From NCBI GenBank assembly GCA_003220935.1, contig QHTT01000093.1, forward strand, positions 1 through 41,479: a DNA stretch of 41,479 nt, in the 5' to 3' direction. Position numbers and translations under genes: made by a program. The notes under the pieces were generated by a model. The model was not told where the DNA came from. It saw only the letters and a list, made by a program, of their open reading frames with translations, and made no database searches. Positions 33,521 to 41,479 of this stretch are shown one piece after another. Each line of letters begins with the position of its first letter. Position 1 is the stretch's first letter. The stretch comes from Gemmatimonadota bacterium. Lineage in GTDB: Bacteria > Gemmatimonadota > Gemmatimonadetes > Gemmatimonadales > GWC2-71-9.

Positions 33521-35421
33521 CGCACATCGCTGCTCTCGCCGCGTGGCTGTTGGTGGCGGCGGCGCCCCGGACCGCGGGAGCGCCGGGTCGGGACGGCGAG
33601 GTCAAGGCCGTCAGCGTGCTCCCCACCCCCGGCCATGTGGAGGTGGTGATCGACCTCCAGGGCGCCGTGGAAGTGCAAGACTTCACCCTGGCGAGCCCCG
33701 CCCGGCTGGTGCTCGATCTGCAGGGCGCGCGGCTGGTGGCGCCCGCCGCGCTGTACGATGGGCAGAACCGCGGTGGCATCAAGAACGTCCGCTACGCCCA
33801 GTTCCGGCCCGGCGTCGTGCGGGTCGTGATCGACCTCGACGTGCTGAAGGACTACCAGGTCGAGCGCCGCGACGGCCAGGTACGCGTCAAGATCGGCGCC
33901 GACCGCACCGCGTTCGCCGGGTGGTCCAGCCTGGACGCCGCCGCTCCCCCGCTCCGCGTCGCGGAGCGGGGGCCAGGGAGTGAGGACCGGGCGGCGGCGC
34001 GACGGTCAGGCGGTGCGGCCGCACGCGTGGCCCCGCCCAGCACCAGTGACAATCCGATGTCGATCGACGAGTACCTCGCGGCGCACGCCAACGAGGCGGC
34101 GCAGTCCCGGGCACCCCGCATCACCGTCACGTGGGACCGGGCCGACATCCAGGAGGTCGTCGCCGGGTTCGCCGCGTTCAGCGGCCGGACGATCGTCGTG
34201 AACAAGGGCATCACCGGCCAGCTCTCGGCCGAGATCAAGAACCAGCCGTGGGACTTGGCCTTCAACGCGGTGCTCGAGTCGCAGGGGCTCACCGCCAACG
34301 TGCTGGAAGGCGGCATCCTCCAGGTCATCGACAAGAAAGACCTCGCCCGCGCCGACTCCACCGTCCCGGTGGAAACCCGCCTCGTGCGGGTGAACTACGC
34401 CAAGGCCGCGTCGCTCGTGCCGTCGGTGCAGTCCATCATCTCGAAGCGCGGCGCGGTGGTGGCGGACTCGACCAATAACGCGCTCGTCATCACTGAGATT
34501 CAGAGCCGCATCCGCATTGTCGAGGACTTCGTGAAAGGACTCGACATCCGCACGCCGCAGGTGTCGATCCAGGCGAAGATCATCTTCATCGATCGCACCG
34601 ACGTCGAACAGCTGGGCGTGAAGTACGACCTCGGCTCGACCACGCAGTTCTTCAACAAGCTCATCCAGCGGCCCGATCCCCGCACCGCGAAGGCGGTCGA
34701 CACCAACCTGGACGGCGTACCCGACGCGCTGGTGCCGCAAGAGAACTTCAAGTCCACGGACGTGATCGTCGACCTGGGCGGCAACTCGCTCTCGGCGCTG
34801 GGGAACGCCGACCAGCAGGTCGTGAACCCGGCGCTCGACCTCATCTTCTCGACCGCGATCGGCAATTTCGACCTCACCACCTTCCTGCAGGCGCTGCAGC
34901 GCGTGGAGCTGGCCGATCTCCAGGCCGAGCCGACGATCACGACGCTCGACAACCGGCCCGCCGAGATCCTGGTCGGCGACCGCGTCCCGATCCGCGTGAT
35001 CGACGTGAGCTCGGCCGCGGCCGGCGGCACCAACGTCGTGCCGAGGGCCACCGTGCACTTCGAGCAGACCGGCATCAACCTCAAGGTCACGCCGCACGTG
35101 ACGGCGAACCGCCAGGTGCTGATGGAGGTGCACGCCGAGAACTCCTCCGTGAAGCCGGCGTCGGTGGACATCGGGTTCACGTTCCAGACGCAGCAGGCCG
35201 ACAACCAGATCCTCGTCAACGACGGCGAAACGGCGGTCATCGGTGGCCTCACGGTGACCTCGATCACGGTGAGCAAGACCGGAATCCCGTTCCTTGTAGA
35301 CCTGCCGATCATTGGCAAGCTGTTCGGATTCAGCGAGCAGAACGAGAACCGGCGCGATCTCCTGATTCTGGTCACGCCACACATCATCGACGACCTGGTG
35401 ACGCCCAACACCGGGAAGTAA
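33517..35421 (+). CDS. pilQ: Type IV pilus secretin PilQ
   Basis: A 634-aa outer-membrane secretin forming the pore for the pilus. A signal sequence is followed by one AMIN domain (about 28-125, VEVVIDLQGAVEVQDF), a poorly conserved linker (125-195), an STN/N0 domain (about 200-270, WDRADIQEVVAGFAAFSGR), an N1 domain (about 285-350) and the secretin core (about 360-630) with VPIRV, GINLKVTPHV and a final LLILVTPHII. Size is average, with a single AMIN domain. Bases 33946-33972 in the linker are a perfect palindrome. ATG 33517 overlaps the pilP stop. Confidence 0.96.
   Translation: MTHIAALAAWLLVAAAPRTAGAPGRDGEVKAVSVLPTPGHVEVVIDLQGAVEVQDFTLASPARLVLDLQGARLVAPAALYDGQNRGGIKNVRYAQFRPGVVRVVIDLDVLKDYQVERRDGQVRVKIGADRTAFAGWSSLDAAAPPLRVAERGPGSEDRAAARRSGGAAARVAPPSTSDNPMSIDEYLAAHANEAAQSRAPRITVTWDRADIQEVVAGFAAFSGRTIVVNKGITGQLSAEIKNQPWDLAFNAVLESQGLTANVLEGGILQVIDKKDLARADSTVPVETRLVRVNYAKAASLVPSVQSIISKRGAVVADSTNNALVITEIQSRIRIVEDFVKGLDIRTPQVSIQAKIIFIDRTDVEQLGVKYDLGSTTQFFNKLIQRPDPRTAKAVDTNLDGVPDALVPQENFKSTDVIVDLGGNSLSALGNADQQVVNPALDLIFSTAIGNFDLTTFLQALQRVELADLQAEPTITTLDNRPAEILVGDRVPIRVIDVSSAAAGGTNVVPRATVHFEQTGINLKVTPHVTANRQVLMEVHAENSSVKPASVDIGFTFQTQQADNQILVNDGETAVIGGLTVTSITVSKTGIPFLVDLPIIGKLFGFSEQNENRRDLLILVTPHIIDDLVTPNTGK
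33946..33972. repeat. In-frame palindrome inside pilQ
   Basis: CCCCCGCTCCGC (33946-33957) and GCGGAGCGGGGG (33961-33972) form a perfect 12-bp stem with a 3-base loop. It is translated as part of the linker between the AMIN domain and STN domain (around residues 143-152), where insertions would be tolerated. Confidence 0.75.
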
Positions 35422-35434
35422 CCGGGAGCCTCGT

Positions 35435-37954
35435 ATGCGGCAGGGACGCAGGGCGGGACTGCTGTGGGGGATGTGTGCGCTCGTGGGCGCCGTGGGGGCG
35501 TGCGAGACGTCGCGCAACCCGGGCCAGATCGTGCGCGATCAGGTCCCGCCCAACATTCAGCTGACCACCTCCGCCGACACGCAGGACATCGCGGGCGGGC
35601 TCAACTTCGGCGTCACCGCCACCGATAACCTCGGCCTCAAGGACATCCAGCTCACCTATACCGGCGGCTACATCAAACAGACCGACACCGTGTTCACCAC
35701 CACGGTGACGAACGTCAACCTCACCGAGAAGATCAACCCCGGCTCGGGAGCGGGCGGCATCATCCGCATCATCGGCCGGGCCACCGACGGGGCGGGTAAC
35801 TTCGCGGAAGATACGATCTTCATCTTCCTGCAGAACGTGGATGCGCTGCGGGTGTACCTGCTGCAGCCCACTGCGGGCGCCGTCGCCTCGTCGGGAAAGT
35901 ACATCCCCATCCAGGTGGCCGCCGCCCAGAAGTCGGGCGTCAAGCGGATTGGCTGGCTGGTCGGGGGCAATGCGGGTCAGACCGCGCAGACCGGCGATTC
36001 GCTGGTCAACGGGTCGCCGCCGTTCCCCGATACTCTCGACTTCGTGGACTCGGTGCAGGTGACGGGCACGACCGGATTCTTCACGCTCGCCGGCTTCGCC
36101 GTCGACTCGGGCGGTCGGGTGTCGCAGACATCACCCATCACGGTCACTATCCTGTCGGCCGCGAACGACGTCACGCCGCCGCAGATCCAGCAAACCGTGT
36201 CGGTCCGGGCCGAGGCGAACGACACCCTCACGGTGCACGCCACCGATCCGAGCGGCATCTCGGTCATCGGGTTCCGCGTGCGCGACCTCGCGGGGACGCT
36301 CATCCGCCAGGACTCGGTGCTGCTCAGCGGCACGTCGACGGACGTCGTGAAGAAGTTCGCGATGGGCCTGACGAGCCTGACCCCGATTCCGCAGCAGGTG
36401 GTGATCCAGGCGTTCGCGTGCGACGCAGCCGTGGCCCACAACTGCGGCGTCACCGGACAGACGTTCACCGTCCCCAGCCCGAGTGGCGCGGCGCGCATGG
36501 ACACCGTTACGATCGTCGCGGGTGCGACCATCGCACTGCCGTTCGGCGGCAAGATCGTGGACGCGATTTACAACGCCAACCGGCGCGAGCTGTACCTCAC
36601 GAATCCGACGCTGTCGCGGGTCGAGATTTTCCAGGCCGCCAACTCGAGCTTCGTCGCGGCCGGCATCCCGACCGCTGGGCCGCAGCCGTGGGGCATCGCG
36701 CTCTGGCCGCGCGACACGCTCGGCGCCTACGGCGACTCGATCGTCGTCGCCAACTCGGGCGGCACGCAGCTGTCGATTATCGACGTGTCGCCGGCGCGCG
36801 TGCTGCGGTGGCGGCAGGACCTGCCCGACTTCCTGATCCAGACCTACAAGGTGGTCTCGGTGTCGGGCGGCTTTAAAGTGGAGATCACCGAGTACAACAT
36901 CTCCGACCGCCCGCAGTACCTGGGCACCGTGTGCCGCCCGGCGGGCGGCACGGCGTGCTCGCTCGACTCGGTCTTCGCGCTGTACTCGACGACGCCCGAG
37001 CCGTCCAACCCGGCGCCGTTCACGGGGCGCGCCACGCTGCGGATGGAGAAGCTCTTCAACCCGGGGAACCCGCCCGACACCTCGAAGCTGTTCGGGCACG
37101 TCTTCTGGGAGATCTCGAACGCGCCGCCGTCCGCCACGTCGGATACGCTGCGGATCATTGAGCGTCGCGGGCCGCCGTACAACACAGTCAAGGTGGTCCT
37201 CACGGCCTGCGCCGGCGTCACGACGGAGCTGCAATCGTTCGCGCTGGGCGATACCACGTTCGCGCGCAACTCTGGGAACTTCACCCATGGCTTCTTCGGC
37301 GAGGGCGGCCGCGTGACGGCCCAGTTCGCGCGCGTGATGGCGTACCGCACCACGGCGCCGCTGCTGCATGGGGCGACGGCTCCAACCAGCACGTTCCTGG
37401 CGTGCAACACGGGGCCCGCAACGGCGGGGATCCGCGATTCCGGCCAGGTGGACGTGGATCTCGGCATGTCGCCCTCGGTGGCCGTGAACGACTTCATCTC
37501 GAACACCGCGACCAAGATCCGCTCGATCGCGACGAACTTCAACGGCCGCACCAACGCGGCGCGCGCCGACTCGGTCTACTATCTCGACGAAGGGCTGCGG
37601 CTCAAGGCCACCTCCCCGGATTCCGGTATCGCGACGGGGATGGACATGAACTACAACCACAACTTCGCGCCCTCGGGCTCGTGCCCGCCGGCGACGCCGG
37701 CGTGCGGCGGTAGCGGGAGCCCGAACGACCGCTTGTTGTTCGTCGCGCGCTTCGACGCCAACATCGATGTGTTCGATACCTACTTCGGCTTCCAGGTCGG
37801 CACGATCTCGATCCGCGATCCGATCATCGGGCCACTGCGGGTGGCGAAGGACGCGTCCGGGAACCAGCTGCTGTTCGGTATCACGGCTCGTGGGCTGGTC
37901 ATGGTGAGCCTGCCGGCCTTCACGAATCCGCTCCCCGCGCCGCGGATCCGGTGA
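35435..37954 (+). CDS. Large lipoprotein with Ig-like and propeller-like regions, downstream of pilQ
   Basis: An 839-aa protein I cannot assign to a named family. A lipobox (GAVGAC, Cys23) predicts an outer-membrane lipoprotein. Residues ~35-330 have three Ig/cadherin-like beta modules (GVTATDNLGLKDIQL, GRATDGAGNFAED, VHATDPSGISVIGF) as in TDXSG-type repeats. Residues ~365-470 look like beta-propeller blades (IYNANRRELYLTNPTLSRVEIF, DSIVVANSGGTQLSIIDVS). The rest is beta-rich with scattered Cys pairs and ends with another blade-like segment (RLLFVARFDANIDVFD). It starts 13 bases after pilQ and probably belongs to the pilMNOPQ transcript. A pilus-associated surface protein or secretin accessory is plausible, by location only. 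The downstream inverted repeat and terminator end this unit. Confidence 0.75.
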   Translation: MRQGRRAGLLWGMCALVGAVGACETSRNPGQIVRDQVPPNIQLTTSADTQDIAGGLNFGVTATDNLGLKDIQLTYTGGYIKQTDTVFTTTVTNVNLTEKINPGSGAGGIIRIIGRATDGAGNFAEDTIFIFLQNVDALRVYLLQPTAGAVASSGKYIPIQVAAAQKSGVKRIGWLVGGNAGQTAQTGDSLVNGSPPFPDTLDFVDSVQVTGTTGFFTLAGFAVDSGGRVSQTSPITVTILSAANDVTPPQIQQTVSVRAEANDTLTVHATDPSGISVIGFRVRDLAGTLIRQDSVLLSGTSTDVVKKFAMGLTSLTPIPQQVVIQAFACDAAVAHNCGVTGQTFTVPSPSGAARMDTVTIVAGATIALPFGGKIVDAIYNANRRELYLTNPTLSRVEIFQAANSSFVAAGIPTAGPQPWGIALWPRDTLGAYGDSIVVANSGGTQLSIIDVSPARVLRWRQDLPDFLIQTYKVVSVSGGFKVEITEYNISDRPQYLGTVCRPAGGTACSLDSVFALYSTTPEPSNPAPFTGRATLRMEKLFNPGNPPDTSKLFGHVFWEISNAPPSATSDTLRIIERRGPPYNTVKVVLTACAGVTTELQSFALGDTTFARNSGNFTHGFFGEGGRVTAQFARVMAYRTTAPLLHGATAPTSTFLACNTGPATAGIRDSGQVDVDLGMSPSVAVNDFISNTATKIRSIATNFNGRTNAARADSVYYLDEGLRLKATSPDSGIATGMDMNYNHNFAPSGSCPPATPACGGSGSPNDRLLFVARFDANIDVFDTYFGFQVGTISIRDPIIGPLRVAKDASGNQLLFGITARGLVMVSLPAFTNPLPAPRIR

Positions 37955-37971
37955 GGGACTTCCTCCGCTGA

Positions 37972-38051
37972 CCCGCCAAGTCCCATCGGGGTCTCCCTGC
38001 GCGACAAGGATACGCAGTCGCTCCGGGAGACCCCGATGGGACCCTGGCGGG
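37972..38051. repeat. Long inverted repeat after the lipoprotein gene
   Basis: An 18-bp perfect inverted repeat, GTCCCATCGGGGTCTCCC at 37980-37997 with its complement at 38025-38042, is extended outwards by CCCGCCA (37972-37978) and TGGCGGG (38045-38051). The 27-base centre is unpaired. No T-run follows, and it is larger than a usual terminator; a REP/MITE-like element is an alternative. Confidence 0.75.
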
Positions 38052-38070
38052 CCAGGGGGCGCGGCAACGA

Positions 38071-38103
38071 GAGCCCGACCCGGCGTCGGGCTCGCGTGTT
38101 ATT
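38071..38103 (+). terminator. Hairpin terminating the pilMNOPQ-lipoprotein unit
   Basis: GAGCCCGAC (38071-38079) pairs with GTCGGGCTC (38085-38093) around a 5-base loop, followed by GCGTGTTATTA, a weak T-rich tail. Confidence 0.6.
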
Positions 38104-38129
38104 ATCGATGCCTCACCTCCGTGGGCGTC

Positions 38130-38193
38130 CCCCCTCTCCCGCAGGGAGAGGGGGTCAGGGGGTGAGGACTTGTAGAGGGGTCAGGGGGTGAGG
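38130..38193. repeat. Palindrome plus 17-bp direct repeat before aroC
   Basis: CCCCCTCTCCC (38130-38140) and GGGAGAGGGGG (38144-38154) form a hairpin with a 3-base loop. It runs into GGGGTCAGGGGGTGAGG at 38151-38167, which is repeated exactly at 38177-38193. This is the type of interspersed repeat found in many GC-rich genomes. No clear aroC promoter was recognised in 38094-38201. Confidence 0.7.
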
Positions 38194-38201
38194 CCAGCAG
38201 C

Positions 38202-39380
38202 ATGACATTCCGGTTCACGACGGCAGGTGAGTCGCACGGTCGCGGCCTGGTGGCGATCCTCGAGGGGATCCCCGCCGGCCTGCCCGTGCCCACCGAGCGC
38301 ATCAACGCCGAGCTGAAGCGGCGCATGGGCGGCTACGGCCGCGGCGCCCGCATGAAGATCGAGGCGGACCAGATCGAGTGGCTCGCGGGGGTGCGCGCCG
38401 GGGAGACGCTGGGCTCGCCGATCGCCATGCTCGTGTGGAACCGCGACTGGGAGCACTGGCGGGACGTGATGGCGCCCGAGGCCGACGCCCCCGGGACCGA
38501 GCGGCGGCGCCAGGTTACGCGGCCCCGGCCGGGGCACGCCGACCTGGCCGGCAGCTTGAAGTACGACCGCGAGGACGCGCGCGACATCCTGGAGCGGGCC
38601 AGCGCGCGCGAGACCGTAGCGCGCGTCGCCTGTGGCGCCGTGTGCAAGCTGCTGCTGGAACAGTTTGGCATCGAGGTCGGGTCGCACGTGGTTGAATTGG
38701 GCGGGGTAGGGGCTCGGCATGCCGTGCCTCTACCCTCGCCCGTGAACGAGGCCGCCGATGCCAGCCCGGTGCGGTGCCTGGATCGGGACGCTGAGCGCGA
38801 GATGATCGCGCGGATCGACGCCGCCAAGGCGGCCGGGGACACGCTGGGCGGTGTGGTGGAAGTCGTGGCGCTGGGCGCCCCGGTAGGCCTCGGGTCCCAC
38901 GTGTCGTGGGACCGTAAGCTCGACGGACGTCTGGCACAGGCGCTGATGTCGATCCCGGCGGTGAAGGCTGTCGAGCTGGGGCTCGGTTTCGAGGCGGCGC
39001 GCCGCAAAGGCTCCGAAGTGCACGACGAAATCCTCCCGGGGTTGGCGCGCGCCACCAACCGGGCCGGCGGTACTGAGGGCGGAATGACGACCGGCGAGCC
39101 GCTGGTGCTGCGCGTGGCGATGAAGCCGATCTCGACGCTGATGGCGCCGCTCAAAACGGTGGACCTGAAGACCGGGGCGCCGGCACAGGCGCAGTCGGAG
39201 CGCTCGGATGTCACCGCCGTACCGGCGATGGGTGTGATCGCCGAGGCGATGGTCGCGCTGGTGCTCGCCCAGGCGATGCTCGAGAAGTTCGGTGGCGACG
39301 CCTTGAGCGAGATGAAGCGCAACGTCGCGGGGTATATGGCCCAGGTGCGGGCGCGCACGCCCAAGGGCGCCGCGTCGTGA
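38202..39380 (+). CDS. aroC: Chorismate synthase
   Basis: A 392-aa FMN-dependent enzyme converting EPSP to chorismate, the last step of the shikimate pathway. Signature motifs are intact: TAGESHGRG near residue 6, RPGHADLAG near 108, ASARETVARVACG near 132, GDTLGGVVEV near 209, HDE, NRAGGTEGGMTTGEP near 287 and RSDVTAVPA near 331. A palindrome encodes residues ~168-178, in a loop that varies between species, so activity is probably unaffected. No good Shine-Dalgarno precedes ATG 38202. The stop overlaps the aroK start (GTGA), as expected for an aroC-aroK pair. Confidence 0.95.
   Translation: MTFRFTTAGESHGRGLVAILEGIPAGLPVPTERINAELKRRMGGYGRGARMKIEADQIEWLAGVRAGETLGSPIAMLVWNRDWEHWRDVMAPEADAPGTERRRQVTRPRPGHADLAGSLKYDREDARDILERASARETVARVACGAVCKLLLEQFGIEVGSHVVELGGVGARHAVPLPSPVNEAADASPVRCLDRDAEREMIARIDAAKAAGDTLGGVVEVVALGAPVGLGSHVSWDRKLDGRLAQALMSIPAVKAVELGLGFEAARRKGSEVHDEILPGLARATNRAGGTEGGMTTGEPLVLRVAMKPISTLMAPLKTVDLKTGAPAQAQSERSDVTAVPAMGVIAEAMVALVLAQAMLEKFGGDALSEMKRNVAGYMAQVRARTPKGAAS
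38704..38735. repeat. In-frame palindrome inside aroC
   Basis: A 32-base imperfect palindrome with CGGCATGCCG at its centre and GGGTAG/CTACCC at its ends; one T:T mismatch and one G:T pair. It is translated as a short Arg-His-Ala-Val-Pro type loop between the LGG strand and the DASPVR segment. Confidence 0.72.
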
Positions 39381-39798
39381 AGAAACACATCGTGCTGGTC
39401 GGCTTGCCGGGATCACGCTGATCTTCGCCGAGAAGGGCGAGGCGGCGTTCCGCGAGATGGAGCGCAAGGAGATGGACACGGCGCTCGCCGGTGAGCCAAG
39501 CGTCGTGGCGCCCGGCGGCGGCTGGGCGGCGCAACCGGGCGCGATCGAAACTGCGCAGGCGTGCGCGCTCGTCGTATATCTGCGCACGCGGGTCGAGACG
39601 GCGGCGCCGCGCACGGCCACGGAGGGAACCCGCCCGTTGTTAATGGGTGAGGACCCGATGGACCGGATGCGCCAGCTGCTCAAGGAGCGCGAGCCGTTTT
39701 ACCTCAAGGCGCACACGCAATTGGACACCGAGCGCAAGACGGCCGAAGAAGTGGCGCGCGAGGTCGTCAGGCTTGCGCAATCCAGCGCGGGATGGTAA
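39377..39798 (+). pseudogene. aroK: Shikimate kinase with internal deletion and frameshift
   Basis: GTG 39377, overlapping the aroC stop, begins KKHIVLVGLPGS, the start of a shikimate kinase P-loop (GLPGSGKST). The reading frame meets TGA at 39419-39421. From about 39412 a second frame continues with ITLIFAEKGEAAFREME, then APGGGWA (shikimate-binding GGG), RPLL (LID Arg) and REPFY, to TAA at 39796-39798. About 35-40 residues, including the Lys/Ser-Thr of the P-loop and the shikimate-binding Asp, are missing and the frame changes at the junction. As written the gene cannot make an active kinase. Since aroK is normally required for aromatic amino acids, an assembly error or a second copy elsewhere should be considered. 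Confidence 0.85.
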
Positions 39799-39835
39799 AG
39801 ATGCGCTTTCGCGCCCGTTGACGAAGGATTGATGC

Positions 39836-41479
39836 GTGGCTGCTAAAGAAACCGATGTGAAGGCCGTGAAGGTTGTGAAGGTTCGCAAGCGCCGTAAGAC
39901 GCCCGGCGCGGCTGACCCCGGGGCGGCGCCCCGGGGTAAAGGCAAGGGTGCGCTCGTCATCGTCGAGTCACCCACCAAGGCGAAGACGATCGGCAAGTAC
40001 CTGGGCCGTGGCTACACGGTCAAAGCGACCGTGGGGCACGTCCGCGACCTCCCCCAGCGCAAGCTCGGCGTGGATGTGGACAACGGCTTCACGCCCGAGT
40101 ACGTGCCGATCAAGGAGAAGGCGAAGACGCTCGCCGAGATCAAGAAAGCCGCCAACGCGTCCGAGCGGGTGCTGATCGCGACCGACCCCGACCGGGAGGG
40201 CGAGGCCATCGCCTGGCACGTGGCGGAGAGCCTGGGCAACGGCGGCGGCAAGGTGCGCCGCGTGCTGTTCCATGAGATCACCAAGGACGCCGTCACGCAG
40301 GCGCTCGCCAATCCCCTCGACATCGACCAGAAGAAAGTCGACGCGCAGCAGGCGCGGCGCGTGCTCGACCGGCTGGTCGGGTACCAGATCTCGCCCATCC
40401 TCTGGAAGAAGGTGCGGCGCGGGCTCTCGGCAGGGCGGGTGCAGTCGGTGGCGGTGCGGCTGGTGGTGGAGCGCGAGGAGGAGATCGCCAAGTTCGTTCC
40501 GGTCGAAGCCCGAGATCAAGAATGAGGCGAGCGCGCAGGCCATCGTCGCGGACGCGCTCAAGCTGCCCTTCAAGGTCACGACCGTCGAGAAGGGCGAGCG
40601 CCGCCGCCCGGCGCCCCCGCCGTTCCGCACCAGCACGCTGCAGCAGGAAGCGGCGAAACAGCTGGGCTATTCTGCCGCGGTCACGATGCGCCTGGCCCAG
40701 CAGCTGTACGAGGGGATCGAGATCGGCGCCGAGGGGCCCGTCGGGCTGATCACCTACATGCGCACCGACTCGATCCGCGTCGCGGACTCGGCGGTGGCCC
40801 AGGCGCGGGACTTCATCGCGCGCGAGTTCGACAAGCGCTACCTCCCCGCCACGCCCAACGTCCACAAGACCGGCAAAGGCCAGTCGCGGGTGCAGGACGC
40901 GCACGAGGCGATCCGCCCGACCGACGTGCTGCGGCGCCCCGACGACCTGAAGCAGCACCTCGACGCCAAGCAGTTCAAGCTGTACCAGCTGATCTGGCGG
41001 CGCTTCGTGGCGTCGCAGATGAACCCCGCCGTGTTCGAGACGACCAAGGTCGACTTCGACCTGGGCCGCTACGTGTTCCGGGCCACCGGCTCGCGCGTGC
41101 TGTTCGACGGCTACCACAAGCTCTACCACGAGGCGCATGAGCCTGAGGAGGGCAAGACCCTGGAGGATCTGCCGCCGATCCCGCCGCTGGTCGAGGGCGA
41201 CGTGGTCACGGTGAAGCAGATCACGCCGAACCAGCACTTCACCGAGCCGCCGCCGCGCTTCAGCGAGGCGAGCCTCGTGAAGGAGCTGGAGCGCCTGGGG
41301 ATCGGGCGGCCGTCCACGTATGCGGCGATCATCTCGACCTTGAAGAACCGCTGGTAGGCCACCGCTAAGGACCGGCGCTTCCAGCCCACGCCCCAGGGCG
41401 AGATCGTGTGGCAGGTGCTGAAGCGGTGCTTCCCGGACGTGTTCGAGGTCGGCTTCACGGCGCAGATGGAGACCGAGCT
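39836..41479 (+). pseudogene. topA: DNA topoisomerase I, frameshifted and with an amber codon; 3' end outside window
   Basis: GTG 39836 (GAAGGA seven bases upstream) opens topoisomerase I with a basic N-terminal extension (1-35). The TOPRIM domain follows (ALVIVESPTKAKTIGKYLG; TDPDREGEAIAWH; FHEITKDAV) and then RGLSAGRVQSVAVRLVVERE. At about 40505 the frame shifts: frame one ends in TGA at 40523-40525, while KPEIKNEA continues in another frame from 40506. Family comparison suggests ~25-30 residues were lost there. The second part has the catalytic Tyr (GLITYMRTDS), DAHEAIRPT, and HFTEPPPRFSEASLVKELE. A TAG at 41355-41357 interrupts it where relatives have Tyr, and coding continues (DRRFQPTPQGE) to the window end. 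TopA is essential in most bacteria, so real inactivation is doubtful. Confidence 0.85.

Noticed and set aside
1-41479. Prophage, insertion sequence or tRNA-linked island
   Set aside because: No transposase, integrase, phage structural gene, tRNA or attachment site was recognised. The order reads as core envelope and pilus genes.

Overview
The window looks like the chromosome of a high-GC, Gram-negative, diderm bacterium, most likely of phylum Gemmatimonadota in the FCB group. No rRNA or other marker proves this. The inference rests on an Oar-like TonB receptor, a SprA-type giant outer-membrane protein (the type IX secretion translocon family), LptF/LptG permeases and a full type IV pilus (T4P) system in GC-rich DNA with many 4-nt ATGA gene overlaps.

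Layout. 1-2904 is the end of a TonB-dependent receptor. 2909-5541 (minus) is an lptF-lptG pair for LPS export. Divergent from it, 5635-12761 encodes a 2045-aa SprA homologue coupled by an ATGA overlap to a glutaminyl-cyclase-type M28 metalloenzyme. 12927-13337 is a ComEA-like HhH DNA-binding protein. 13383-17481 is pilB-pilT-pilC. 17527-18132 (minus) is a secreted JAMM-like protein broken by one amber codon. 18365-21399 is pilS-pilR. 21396-23641 holds a GT2 and a GT-C glycosyltransferase. 23867-24838 holds two near-identical pilA genes, the first frameshifted by a 23-nt deletion. 24925-27407 is a second sensor kinase/NtrC-type pair. 27543-30506 is the minor-pilin operon (fimT, pilV, pilW, pilX-like). 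30637-35421 is pilMNOPQ, followed by a large lipoprotein, then aroC, a deleted aroK and a broken topA that runs off the window.

How it fits together. About 25 kb forms one T4P locus: motors, alignment complex, secretin, major and minor pilins, sigma54-type regulation and probably a pilin-modifying glycosyltransferase pair. ComEA beside it suggests DNA uptake. SprA plus glutaminyl cyclase is a second envelope module. Three predicted signal peptides in the window leave Gln at +1, the substrate that a periplasmic glutaminyl cyclase would cyclise.

Unusual points. Palindromic REP-like sequences lie both between genes and in frame inside coding linkers (glutaminyl cyclase N-terminus, second response regulator, pilQ, aroC). 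Several genes carry clear lesions, including the normally essential aroK and topA, and two lesions are TAG codons where Tyr is expected. Consensus or assembly error must be considered. No tRNA, rRNA, CRISPR, insertion sequence or phage gene was recognised. No gene-free stretch exceeds 300 bases.
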